From: Chlamydomonas sphaeroides
Lineage: Eukaryota; Chlorophyta; Chlorophyceae; Chlamydomonadales; Chlamydomonadaceae
Assembly (NCBI GenBank): GCA_001662425.1
Contig: BDDC01000028.1
Location: 62,001-126,000 of the forward strand
DNA length: 64,000 nucleotides
Direction of reading: 5' to 3'
The notes below the pieces were generated by a model. It was not told the origin of the DNA. It did not search any database and saw only the letters and a program-made list of their open reading frames with translations. The position numbers and the translations under genes were made by a program. How positions within the stretch are numbered: the stretch's first letter is position 1; each line of letters starts with the position of its first letter. Shown here one piece after another: positions 23,201 to 34,800 of this stretch.

Positions 23201-26200
23201 GGCGGCCGGGGCCGGGACCGGGACCGGGCGCCGGCGGGGGCCGAGGCACGGCGCGGCCCACAGGCCGGCCGCTGCCGTGGGTGGTGGTAGGGAGGACGCG
23301 GGCAAGGAGGCGATGGAGGAGGTGGCCGAGGGCGGCGGGGACAGCGCTGGCGGGGATGGGGGAGGAGGAAGCGGGCCGTGGCTGGGCCTGGGCCTGGGCG
23401 CCGAGGAGTGGCTGTCGCTCGAGTTGGGCGTGCTGCTGGCGAGCCTGAGGCTCGCGCTGGCGCAGGGGCACCAGGTGGGGCCTGTTCTGGGCTGGGCGGG
23501 CGGTGAAGCGCTGGCGGTCGGGGAGGCGGGCTTGGTGTGGTGGGTTCCGGCCATGGACGGAGCCGGGGCTGCAGGTAGGGGATAAGGGATACGGCCAGGC
23601 GCTGTGCACTGTACGCTTGCTGGCCCTTGATTGACTTGGCTGCTCGCCGCGTTACGCCGCAGGCCCTCCGCGCAAACCTGGCCTCCCAGCTCCTGCGCCT
23701 GGCGGCGTGCCGCCACACGCCGCCGGCCCTGGCCGCCGCCACCGTGGCGGCCACCGCCACGGCGCTGGCGGAGGCGGCCGAGGCGCTGATGCCTGCGGCG
23801 CCGCCGGCGCCGCTCAAGGGTGTCAAGGCTGCGCCGGCCTCCGAGGAGGCGTGGGTGGCGGACGACGGCGCGGCGGCGCCCCCGGCGGAGGCACTCGCAC
23901 TGTTGGGCGATGCTCTGGCGCTGGCGGAGGGGGGGCTGGACGCGGGGGACCAGGGCGGGGAGGGGCAGCATGCGGAAGAGGGCGAGGAGCTGGAGGCGGT
24001 CGCGGCCGCTGGTCAGCGCCGTGGCCGCTTGGCTGGCCCCGGCGCAGCGGAATTGCTGGTGCTGAGGGGCAAGGTAAGGAAGCGGGCCGCTGGGTAGGTC
24101 AGCAAGTCAACCTGTGGGCTGCTCTGTCGGTGTGATCCTGGCAGCAGCAGCCGACGTGGACACGCTCCCGCGTGCATGCGTACGGCAGGTCCTGAGGCTC
24201 CTCATCCGTGGTCATCTGGCCGCGCGCAATTACGAGGTCGTGCTTTCGTACATCCGAGAGTATGGCAGCGGATTGGACTGCCGTACCGATGGCTGCGGTG
24301 ACGGTGACGGCGACGGCGATGGCGGCGGCGGCGCCTCTGCGCTGCCAGACCTGGGGCTGCTGCTGGCTGGAGTGCGCGCCCGGCTGGGGTTGGGCCGCTG
24401 CGGCGAGGCGGCGGCGCTGGTGGCCAGGCAGCTGCTGCCGCACCCGGCCTGTACGCCGCGGATGCTGCGGGTGGGTGGAACATGCCGCTGGGTCCGTCCA
24501 TGTGAGGCTAAGTACGCGGTGGCGACACGCATCGGCGCTCTGCTGCAATCCCCACCATGGAGGCACCGCCGCCTGGACTTTGGCCCGACATGGCCCGCCC
24601 CTCCCCGCTCTGCGCGCTGTGCTGTGTTCCCGCAGGCGGCGCTGGCGCCGCTGCTGCGCTGCCCGCTGCCGCAGCTGGCGGGCGCCATGCCGCACTTGAC
24701 CGCCGTGGTGCTGGAGGCCCTGGCGCGAGGAGGAGGGGTGGGAGAGCGCGGGCCGCAGCCCGGCGCTTGGTCGGACCCCGCGGCCGGGCCGGAGCTGGTG
24801 GTCGTGGTGGCCAGCGCCCTGGCGTCACACGAGGTACGACAGTACGTCACGGCACCAGCACGGCACCTGCGCGGTTGGTCCGGCAGTAGACGCTTTGCGC
24901 CGCAAGTCCCGCTCATGGCCCGTCCCTGCTGCCACGCTCCCCGCAACCCACACCCCCGCGTCTGCCGCCGTTCCATTCTATCAGGGCCCCCTCGCCGAGC
25001 AGCACCTGCTGTCCCTGCTGGCGCACGACGACGCAGTGGCGGCCGTCTGCCACTGCCCTCAGCCCGGGCCCCGCGCCGCGCTGCACCGCCTGCTGTTCGG
25101 CCGCGCCGCCGCCGCCTACCAGCAGCGGCCCGACGACCCCTCGGCGGCGCGGCTCTTTGCCGGCGCGCTGCTGTACGCTGCGGGAGGCGGCAGCGGGCCG
25201 TATTGCCGTACCGCGCGCATGCTGAGCAGCTGCTACGCGGCTTCCGGCCAGATCCGGCGGGCGCTGGGGTACCTGGATCTGGCAGAGGCGCACGAGCCCG
25301 GCACGGCGGGGCAGCTGCTGCTGCGCCTGCGACTGGTGTTGGGGAGTCAGCAACAGCAGCAGCAGCAGCGTGAAGTAGGGGAGGGGGCGCAGCGCGGGGG
25401 CAGGGGGAATGGTGGGCTTACGGAAGGCGGCAGCAGGGGATGCGCAGCCGCCGACGGCGGTGGTGGCGGTGGTGACGCGGAGGCCGCGGCCCTGGTGGAG
25501 CGGCTGCCTTCCTGCTGCGACTTCGAGCCGGCCCACCTGCAGGTGACGAGGGCCATGCGGGGAGCTTGTGGCGAGGGTATTCGAGGTGGGGAACGCACAC
25601 AGGGGCCGCCGGCCTGGCCGCGGTGCCCTCGAATAGAAGGGACGATGTGCGGTGAAACGGCAGGTGACGCTTACAAAACGTGAGTACGCTTTAGCGCCTG
25701 CTGCCCCTGGCGCCGCAGGTGGCCCACGACACGGCGGCGCGCGCCGGCCGCTTCGGTGTGGCCGTCGCAGCGGCGCAGCTAGCTATGCGCCACCATCCGC
25801 CGCCGCCCGAGCCGCCTCTGCCGCGCGGTCCCCAAGACCAGAGGCAGGATGGCGAGGGCGGCGCCGCCACGCGGCCCGCGGCGGCTGAGGTGGCGTCCGC
25901 ACTGGGGGCGCTGGCGCTGGCGCGCAACTGCGTGGCGGCGCGGCTCGCCGCCGCCACAGCCGACAGCGGCGATGGCAGCGCCCAGGCTAGCGCCCACGGC
26001 CGGGCCCAGGGCAGCGGCGGCGACATCGAGCAGGACCATGCTGAGAACGACGCCGGCGATGGCGACGATCTGGCTCCCGGCGTGGCGCGGGCGGTGTTCC
26101 AGGACTTGCAGTGGCTCTGCGGCTACCTGGCGCCGCTGAGGGGCCTGGGCGATGCCGCGACTCCGGCCGGCGCCGCCACAACAGCGCAGCAGTCCTCGGT

Positions 26201-29200
26201 GGGCGGTGGCCCTCCAGCCCTCTCGTTTGAGTCCCCTCCAGACCTTTCCGCCTTGCCGCTTCGGCTGGCCCAACCACTTGGCCGTCTCGCCATCCCACTG
26301 CCCCATTCGCCCAGCAGGCTCCGCCCACACTAGCCTGGCTGCGCGATGTGGCGCAGCGGCTGGCGCTGCAGGCGCTGCAGGCCGGGCCCGAGCCGCCGCC
26401 GGGGCAGCCGCGTCGCGAGCGGCGACGCCGGGGCGGCGGTGCCGCCTTCGGCGGCTGGCGGACCGCGCTGGCGGCGCTGAGCTGCGCGCGGCAGCTGGCG
26501 GGCGCTGCGGAGCGGCTGCAGCGGGCGCGGTCCAACCAGGCGCCCGACGGCGCAGGCGGCGGCTGCGAGGGCACGACGCCCGAGCTGCAGGTGGGCTGCT
26601 GCTGCTGCTGCTGCGGGGCCTTTGTTCCGGGTCTCGACCAGATGCGGAGACTTCCATTTGCTTCCGTGCGGGCCGTGCGCACCGACTGGGGTGTGGCCGG
26701 TACATAACACGGCCCCTGCCTGCCTGATCCTTGCGCCGTCACCTCGGATTTGTCAGGCCCTCCAGCTGGCACTGGCTGCGGCCATGCTGGCCTCGGTGGC
26801 GGCCGGCCACGAGGACGAGGCCGCCGTGCCCGCCGTGCTGCGCTCCGCGGTGCGCCTGCTGCGCCAGGATGGCGAGCAGGAGCCGCCGCAGCTGCCGACG
26901 ATAGGCCCTGGCAGCCAGGCGCAGGCCCAGAAGGCCCAGGGCAAGGCCCCGGCCATTCGGCGGCTGCAGAAGGCGGGGCCCGCCGCGGCGGCGCAGCCGC
27001 AGCAGGCGCCGGCGCTGCGGGCCGCGGGACTGCAACTGCGCTTTGCGGCGGCCACGTTGATGCGGGACGAGCCCTCGCAGCGGGCGGCGCTGCAGGTGCG
27101 CGGTTGAAACAATGAGCGCCGCGGCCCCAGCCGCATGGCACACAGGATAAGAAATAGAAATAGATGTACGGGGTGCTTGACTCGCTGTGATCTAGGGAGG
27201 CAGGGCGATCAGGTGGGCCGAGGCCCCCTACGCGCCCTGTCCCCCGTAGATAAGCCCTGGCCCCAACCGCATGCTGACGGTACCGGCTTGGCTTGAAAAG
27301 CGCGAGCAGGATCCGCCGCGTGTGCGCTCAGCCTCGCCGCCGCCGCACGGCCCCATGCGCCGTGCCCCATGGACCCGGCAGGCCCTGGCCACCGATGCCG
27401 CCATCACCGCGGCGCAGCTCGAGGCGCTTGCGGAGCTGTGCCTGGCGCCCGGCCGGACCTGGCGCGCCGCGCCGCTGGCGTGCAACCTGCTGGGCCTGAC
27501 CCTGCGCAAGGCGCTGGCGGAGCAGCAGGCAGCGCTGACGGCCGCCGCGGCCGGGGCAGCAGGTGGCGCGCGGGAGGTGCCGACGCAGGGCGCGGCAGCT
27601 CGCGGCGGTGAAGGCGACGGCGGCGACGGCGGGGAAGCGGACGGGCTGCCGATCTTGGCGGCGAGGGTGAGCGCGGTCCGGCGAGCTGTGTGGCCCCTGA
27701 CGTAGCACCTCGGCCTGCCGTGTGCCGGTCCGCCATCTGAATGCATAGTTTGTTCCCGTAGTTTGTTCCCGTTGTGCCCGTGTCCGCCATCAACACATCT
27801 TGCGCCCCCGCCCCCTGCGCCCCCTGCGCCCCCTGCGACCCCTGCACACGCTGCCAGGCCATCCGGCGCCTCTTCCAGCTCGGCTCCTCCGACGTGCGCC
27901 TGCGAGTGTGCGAGCGCGCCGCCGAGGTGGCCGCGGAGCTGCGCCGGCGACAGACGGCGGCCGGGGGCCAGGCCCAGGCTCGGCCGCCGCTGCCCGGCCT
28001 GGGCCAAGAAGCGAAGCCGCTGCCGCCTCGCGCAGCAGGCATCCCCGCCGAGGCGCTGGGCTGCTACCCAGGCCCCGAGCTGCTCCACCTGTGGGCCTCC
28101 TGCTTCAATGCCGCCGTTGCGGCCAACGCGTGCGGTGAGACCGACAGCGACGGCGAAGCGGGGGTTGGTGGTGGTGCGGGCGTCGCCGGCAGCGAGCGCG
28201 CCGCGCGGCTGCTGGAGGTGGCGGAGCGGCTGTTGGCGGAGTCGGTGGGACAGCAGGACGCCGCCAGGGCCGGGTCCGAGGGCGACGACAGCCAGGAGGC
28301 CTCTGCGGCCGCGACGGCGGTGGCGGCGCTGCTGGAGCCGGCCATGCTGCGCCAGGTGGGGCGGACGGGAGGGTCTGGGGGCCGGCGTGGCGTGGGGTAC
28401 TGCGGGCCAGGCTGGTGTCCGTGGAACCGGACGGCGGGGCCGCTGCTACTTGGAATCTGCGGCCCAATCCTGCAGGCGTACGACGCCGCATGTGGGGCTC
28501 TGGCGCCCAGCCCACAGCCGCCAGAGGGCTTCACTCCCGGCGACGAGCAGCCCACGGAGCCGGCCCCGCCGCCTGGCGCCGCTAAGCCGCCGCCCGTGCC
28601 GCCGCTGCGCAAGCCGGCGGCTAAGGCAGTTATCAGCGCAGCGCCGCCGGCGGCGCGCAGCGGGTCTGTGGCCGGGAGCCGGGCTGAGCGGCCGGCTGGT
28701 GCCGCAGGCGCTGGGCCCGCGAACCCCGCTGCGGCGACAGTGGCTGAGCAGCAGCGGGTGGCAGCGAGCGATGCAGAGCAGCGACACGCGGAGGTGAGGC
28801 CCGGCCCGGTCGCTGGTAAAGCTAAGGCCGAGGGAGGCATTGACGGCCGGAATGCGCAGCCGGCTGCAGCCTTGCTCGCGAAACCTGCTCCAATGGCAGC
28901 CGAGGCAGCAGCTAGCGTGGAGGGGGACGGCGAGGAGGGGAGCGGCGGGCCCGCGGCAGCGGACAGCTCCGCTTCGGAAGCGGAGCAGTGCGAGCAGCAG
29001 GAGGAGATAGAGGCAGGCATGGAGGGCGGCGAGGAGGCAGAGGAGGCCGTGCCCGAGTCGGAGGCGGCGGCCGGGCAGGATGACGACATGGCGGAGCAGG
29101 GGAGTGAGGAGCACGGGGGCGAGGGGCACGGCAGCGAGGAGCAGGGGAGTGTGGAGCAGCAGCAGGAGAGGCAGTCTCAGCAAGAGGCGCAGCCCGGGCA

Positions 29201-31628
29201 GGAGGAGCAGCCGGATGAGGGGCAGACTCAGCACAAGGACGCCAGCGAGCCGGCAGCAGCCGCAGGCGCGGACGCGGAGGGTAACAGGAGCGAGGGCTCG
29301 GCGCCTGTTTCAGACGGCTGTGAGGCGTCTGCCGTCACCGCGGCGGAGCTGGCTCCGGGCGCTGCGCCCAGGCACGTGGCCGCCTCGATTGCGACTGCGC
29401 CAGCGGCATCAGCGGCGCCGAGCCGACCATTGGCGGCAGGGGCCATGCGCGGCCCATCCCAGGAGCAGGAGGCCAGGTCAGGCTCGGCACCCGCCCCCGC
29501 GCACCGCTACGCTGCGGCCGGGCTCCAAGCGGAGTGTGAGGCTGTCCAGGGCGATGCCGGCATGTCTGCGGAGGTGGAGGAGGGCCAGCAGGAGGCCGCG
29601 GTGCCGCAGGCGGAGCCGGCGGCGGGCAGAACGCAGGGCCAGGCGGCGGATGCGGCGCGTGCGACGGGAACGTGCCAACGCACGGCCTCGACTACGGAGC
29701 AGCAGCCGCCGGACGCTGCCGCCGGGCAGGCAGCTCCGCACCCGTGTGCGGATGCTGCCGGTGCCAGCGGGCGGCCTGCTGCCGGCGACAATGGCCAGGC
29801 GGACGGCGCCACACGCGCTGCGATGCCGCAGGTGCTGCCAGCGCACAGCTATGCCGCTTTCGTGGCCGCCGCGCCCCGTGCGGCCAGCGGCCGCGGTGGC
29901 GATGACGCCGGACCCGCAGCCGTCACCGCGCCGCCGCCCGCCGTCGCGGCGGCGCCGTCAGCTATGTCGACGCAGGCGCTGGCCTCCAGGGCTGCGTCGT
30001 TGCGGCCGGCGGCGAGCGAGCCCCATGGCGATGGCGGCAGTGAGAAGGGTGGCGCCGCTGGAGGGGTGGAGGTGTCAGCTGGCGGTGGCGACGCCCGCGG
30101 CAGCGGCAGCCCGGCCGCGTCGCAGGAGGCGGACGAGAGCTGGGGCTATGCCTACGGCGGCCAGCGGGACCCTGCCCTGGACACGCAGCTGCTGCCGCCG
30201 CCGTCACCTTCGCCGTCGCAGCCAATGTCGGAGCGGCACGCAGCGCCAGCGGCTGCAGGTGGCGAAGCTGGCGCCGCCGGCATGGAGGATGCCGCTGTGG
30301 CCGACGCCGCCGGCGCTCCAGCTGAGCCCCTGGCGCCGGCAGAGGGCCCGAGTGGACGGCACGACGAGACCGCTCCGCTGGATCCTAGGCCCAGCCCTCA
30401 GCCGGCAGCGGGCACTGCGGCGGGAGCTTCGCCGCATGGCAGTGGAGGTGGCGGCGGCAGGCGGCGGCGGCGGCGGCAGTCACTGCCGCCGTGGCTGCCG
30501 CCGCTGTGCCTGAGCGGGGAGGGCACACCCGTGGCGGAGCAGCTAGACCCGGCGCTGGTCCACGAGGCGCGTGACGATGACGGTGGCGGCGGCGGCGGCG
30601 TGCTGGCGAGCAGCGGCAGCACGGACGCTGACGCTGGCGCTGGCGGCGGCGAGGCTGCTGGCGCTCGCGGCGGCCGGGGAGCTGGCGGCAGCGCGAGCTG
30701 CGGCGCCGCCGAGCCTGCGGCCCGCCGCAAGGGCGGCGCTCCGGCGTCAGGGACCCAGGAGGCGACCGCGCACGCAGCAGGCTTCGGGACCGACGGCGCG
30801 CCGGGTGCTGCGGCTGGAGGCCGCGGCCACTGTGGGCCTGATACCCCGGTCGGGATCAGGGGCGTGCGGCCAGCGGAGGAGGTGGCGCAGGTCTCACCTG
30901 ACGCCGCCGCCGGGCCTCCTGCGGCAGGCGTCGCGGTTGCAACCTCGCCGCCCGCTGCCGCGGCTGGCCGTCAGCCGGAGCACTGCTCGGCCGCGCGCGA
31001 CGAGCGGATGGCGGAGGCGGGAGCTGCCGCCTTTGCCGAGGCGCAGCTGGCAGACGGCCTCGGTGCGGACGCACCGGTTGCGGCGGGCGGCGAGGCCCCG
31101 CAGCACGTGATGGCTGCGGCGACTGCGCCAGATGGCCCCGTACGGTCGGCGTCGCCGTCGGCTGTGGACAGCGGCCGTAAGCGTATGAGCGTAGACGCGA
31201 GCCAGGGCGCCATGGGCCCTGGTGACGACGGTGGCCCCAGCGCGGCCGCCGCCGGCGGCGCTACGGTCAGCCCGGCGCGGCCGCCCGCCAAGCGGCCCAG
31301 GCCCAGCGGCAGCCCTGGGGAGCCTGCTGGCTGGGCTGGTGCAGGAGCTGGAGTGCGTGGCTGGGGAGATGGAGAGGAGCTCGCGGAGGTCGGTGGCGAG
31401 CTGGGTGGGGTTGCGGAGGAGCTGGGTGGCGATGGTGGGGGGATGGATGGCGTGGAGGAGCTGGAGATCGGCAGCGCAGGCGGCGAGGCGCAGGGCGGGG
31501 GTGCGGTGGCGCCGGCGGTGATGCGAGATGGCAGTGGTCCTGGTGGCGGTGAGGTGGAAGGGATGGGCGTGCTGGTCGGCAGCGAGTACATGGATGACGT
31601 GGGCGCGCTGCTGCTGGAGGAGTGGTAG
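20205..31628 (+). CDS. ZIP4/SPO22/TEX11-like helical-repeat meiotic protein
   Basis: Fourteen exons, all in phase: 20205-21125, 21433-21515, 21654-21804, 23088-23474, 23663-24073, 24189-24470, 24636-24833, 24985-25542, 25719-26198, 26315-26590, 26757-27095, 27382-27666, 27858-28355 and 28476-31628 (about 2670 aa). Start MDPDEDWDGVGWEP, then an Ala/Pro-rich disordered N-terminus. From about residue 290 on, TPR/SPO22-style helix pairs follow: EDLWRLCRTCWEAATALARA, WLALGRPEAAAWYLERA, VLRLLIRGHLAARNYEVVLS, GVRARLGLGRCGEAAALV and LAWLRDVAQRLALQALQAG. The order and spacing resemble ZIP4, where such helices form a scaffold for class I crossovers on the synaptonemal complex. The last exon (1051 codons) is Ala/Gly/Glu/Gln low complexity without a domain and may be overpredicted. 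Alternative: another TPR scaffold. The family call rests on by-eye alignment. Confidence 0.62.
21810..22895. repeat. 24-bp minisatellite in intron 3 of the ZIP4-like gene
   Basis: At least 23 visible copies of a 24-bp unit, GGGTCCCTG(A/G)TGTTCGG plus CCGCCTG, with few point variants, on both sides of a 533-N gap (22253-22785). The intron runs from GTGCGG at 21805 to CAG at 23087. Because 24 is a multiple of three, the array is open in several frames on both strands and mimics coding sequence, but the exon splice sites exclude it. Confidence 0.95.
22253..22785. other. Assembly gap (533 N) inside the minisatellite
   Basis: Run of N flanked on both sides by the same 24-bp repeat unit. The true array length is unknown. 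Confidence 0.99.
27150..27226 (-). mobile_element. Short retroelement 3' end with (ATTTCT)n tail, in ZIP4-like intron
   Basis: Read on the minus strand it ends GCGAGTCAAGC...CCGTACATCTATTTCTATTTCT. It matches the plus-strand stretch 44868-44949 for about 75 nt with only scattered changes. The tail of hexamers fits the 3' end of a SINE or LINE. It sits inside the intron 27096-27381 in antisense orientation. Confidence 0.65.
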
Positions 31629-31734
31629 CGGGCAGGGAAAGGGGATGGAGGGGGGCGGCGAGGATAGCGACTTGGGATGCGTGCCTTTTAGGTCGTCAGC
31701 ATGCGGTGCTGACTTGGTTGTGTCTACGTAACCT

Positions 31735-31739
31735 TGTAA
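31735..31739 (+). terminator. TGTAA polyadenylation signal of the ZIP4-like gene
   Basis: TGTAA 107 nt after the TAG stop at 31626-31628. It also marks how tight the spacing is: the next start codon is at 31834. Confidence 0.6.
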
Positions 31740-31833
31740 CTGCCACTGCCTCAAGGGAAATACAGCGTCATTACCATACTGCGCTTGGCGCTTTTTTCCC
31801 AGCGCGGCATCTGTCAGTTGGTCAAGCGCAGAA

Positions 31834-34800
31834 ATGCAGCTCTTTGGGCTTGAGCTGCCGCTGTCAGTCCTCGTGACAGTTGCAGCAGGGCTGTTCCTGG
31901 TCGTCCAACTTGTCGCGACCAGCATCAGCCTTCCCTCTCCACCCAAGGGCAAGCGCTGGCCTCCCGGCCCCTGGGCACATGTGCCGATATTTGGCGATGG
32001 CGTGCTGCTCGCGGCGGGCAATCCGCTGCTGTTCTTCTTCTCGCGGTGCGCCGGCTGTCATGCACGGTTGATGATATGCCATCGACTGACGGGTTTGCAA
32101 GCCGCCAAGTCCGGCCGATACACAACCTCGCAGCCTTCCTGAGGCACCGCGACGGGCCTCGCCTGGGCCCGACCTGCCAGGAGAGTGAGCTTCCCCACCC
32201 CTCCTCTGCCCCAGCTTCAAGAAGTACGGCCCGCTGTACCGCACCAGCATGCTGGGCAGCCGGCTGTGGGTGCTGGCCGACATGGAGGCGCTGCGGCCAC
32301 TGCTGCGGGACGAGGGCGCCGTGATGGACATACCCTTCGCGTGCGTGGGGAAGCGGAGGGCGAAAGGGTTGCGGCTTGGGTTGCGCCCGGCTGCTGCCCG
32401 AGGTCGCGGTCATGCCGACGCCTGGCTTGACCCTGCGGTCCCTGGTGATGTGTGTGGAGCTGCGTGTCCCCTGGGTCGGCCCACTTGTGCCCCACCTGCC
32501 CCTCCGCGCCTGCGCAGGTCATTCAAGGCGCTCGTGTGAGTCCGGGCTGGGCAGTCGGCCAGAGCAGCGGCGCTGGCCGGGACTCTGTCGCTGCGCGAGA
32601 AACCTTGCCTCCCGCACGTCTCATGGCGCAAGCAGCAAGCGCGTCAGAGACATCCCTACATGGGGCGCTGCGGGTGTAGGGCGGTTCTGGGGCGGTTGTA
32701 GGGGCGGTTGTGGGGGCGGTTGTGCGGCACGCAACCGCACAAGTGCAGTCATCGGCCCGAGCGCTGCGCTCGCAACCCCAGCGCCCTCCTCCCGCGGTGC
32801 CGCCGCAGCATGCCCTAGAGCCCTAGCCCTTCATCCGCCTGCATCACCACACACCACAGCCCCGCAAGCGAGCTCTCTGGCTCCGCGCTTACGACCGCCC
32901 TCCCCCGGCACCCTCCCTCCGCAGCATGTCCAAGTCTTTCATGGGTCAGCCGCAGGTCCACGCCGCCTGGGTGAGGCGGTCGCGATACCGGGCCGCGACC
33001 GACCGACCGACCGACCGACTGCTACTGCTGCCACCCTGCACATCGCCCCTGCCGCCTGACCTCCCGCGTTGCGCCCCACCCATGCACATCTGCTCACGCA
33101 GCCTGTGCCCTCCCTCTTTCCCCACGCCCGGCCCCGCCTGTGGCTGCAGCGCAAGGTGTTCAGCGCCTCGCTGGCCCCTCCCCAGCTGGCGGCCATGGTC
33201 CCGGCCATCAAGCAGGTCATGACGTCCCACCTGGCGGCGTGGGAGGCGGGCGGCGGCAAGATAGGCATCTACACCGCGGTGAGCAGGGGCTGAGCGATCT
33301 GGGGTTTGTGGAATACTCGTGGGGTCGTGCAAACGGGTGGCTAGTGAGGCCAGAGCCCGGCCCGGGGCAGCCCGCGCTCAGCACCAGTCTGGGATCCCCT
33401 CTCATGCCTTGACGTGTGCCCACGCCGCAACCGCACCCCGTCGGCCCCCCATCCGCAGGCCAGGCAGATGGGCTTGGACTTGGCCATCGACGTCATCGCG
33501 CAGGTGCGTGTAGGCCCTCGGCCCTCGGCCCCTAGGCCCTAGGCACAGCGGCTGCATACCGCAACCACTGCGCGCCGCGATCGCACTGGCCGGGCCTGGG
33601 ACTCCCTGGCGCCTGAGCCGCCCTGACCCACGGGTCCGCAGGTGCCGCTGCCCGCTGGCGTGGACCGCGACTGGTTCAAGGCGCAGGTCGGCGCGGGGTG
33701 GTGGGGGATTCGTGGGGGTGGCCGGTCCGCGCTCGTCCGGCCCGCATCACGCCGTTCCCCGCTCCCTCCGCCGCTGTGCCTCGCGCCGCAGTGCGAGGAG
33801 TTCCTGGACGGCCTGTACGGTACGGCCGTGGGTGCCCCTTGCCACGGCCTCTTGCTCCGCTCGTGTCCCGTTGCTTTTGCCCCCATCCAAGCACCCTCCC
33901 CCGCGTGCCCCCGGCCCAGGCCTGCCGCTGTCGCTGCCCGGCACCGCACTGCACCGGGCCATGGCGGCCAAGCAGCGGCTGGTGGCGGCGCTGGCGCCGC
34001 AGGTGGGGCGGGCCCACGATTGTGCGAGTGCTGCCTGCCTGCCCTGTGGGGCTTGGTGGCTCTATGCGTCCATGCCTCCTCTCATGCCCCTTGTTCGCTT
34101 CCTCCCAGATGGAGGCGCCGCTGAAGCAGTTCAAGGAGAAGGTGGGGTCAGGTGGCGGGGTGGGGTGGGGTGGGGTGGAGGCAAAACCCAGGATCGGGCT
34201 TGGGGGTTGCAGAGTGTGTGCAGTAGTGCAGGGTGCAGAGGCCTGCAGTGATCTTGTTGCTCAGGGCTGCTTCGTTCTTTGTGCTCCTTGCGCTGCGTTG
34301 GTGGTCATCGTTGCGTTGCGTTGCGTTGCTTACATGCGCCGTGCCCCCTTGGCACCCGCTGACCTCCCGCCTCGCAGTGGGCAGAGGTGGGCGAGACTGC
34401 GCCCGCCTACGCCGCAGCGGTGCTGGCCACCCCCGGCGCCGCGGCCACCGCCGCGAGCTCCACGGACGTGGGCGCGCCCACCATGTTCACCGCCTCGCTC
34501 ATGGGGCGGGCGGCCATCAAGTGAGGCGGAGGCAGGAGCTGGGGTCGGAGTTGAATCTCGGAGGCGGCTTCAGAAGGGCCTTGGCCTGGGCAGACGGGGG
34601 GCACGCGCCGGCCGTGGGACCTGGAGGCCAGACGCACATGCACCGGGGCAGGGTGTTGCATACGGCTGGCTCGCCGGGCGCCCTGGCGCCCTGCCGGTTC
34701 CGCTTCGTCGGTCAGCCCCTGCCGCCTGCCGCCCGCCGTCGTACGTCCGGCCGCAGCGCCTGTGAGCTGTCCGACGCGGGGGCCGCGGTGCTGTCGCTGC

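Noticed and set aside
20329..23826. Very long minus-strand open frame (over 1100 codons)
   Set aside because: It is the antisense of the ZIP4-like exons, passes through N bases and the 24-bp minisatellite, and has no domain; high GC keeps shadow frames open.
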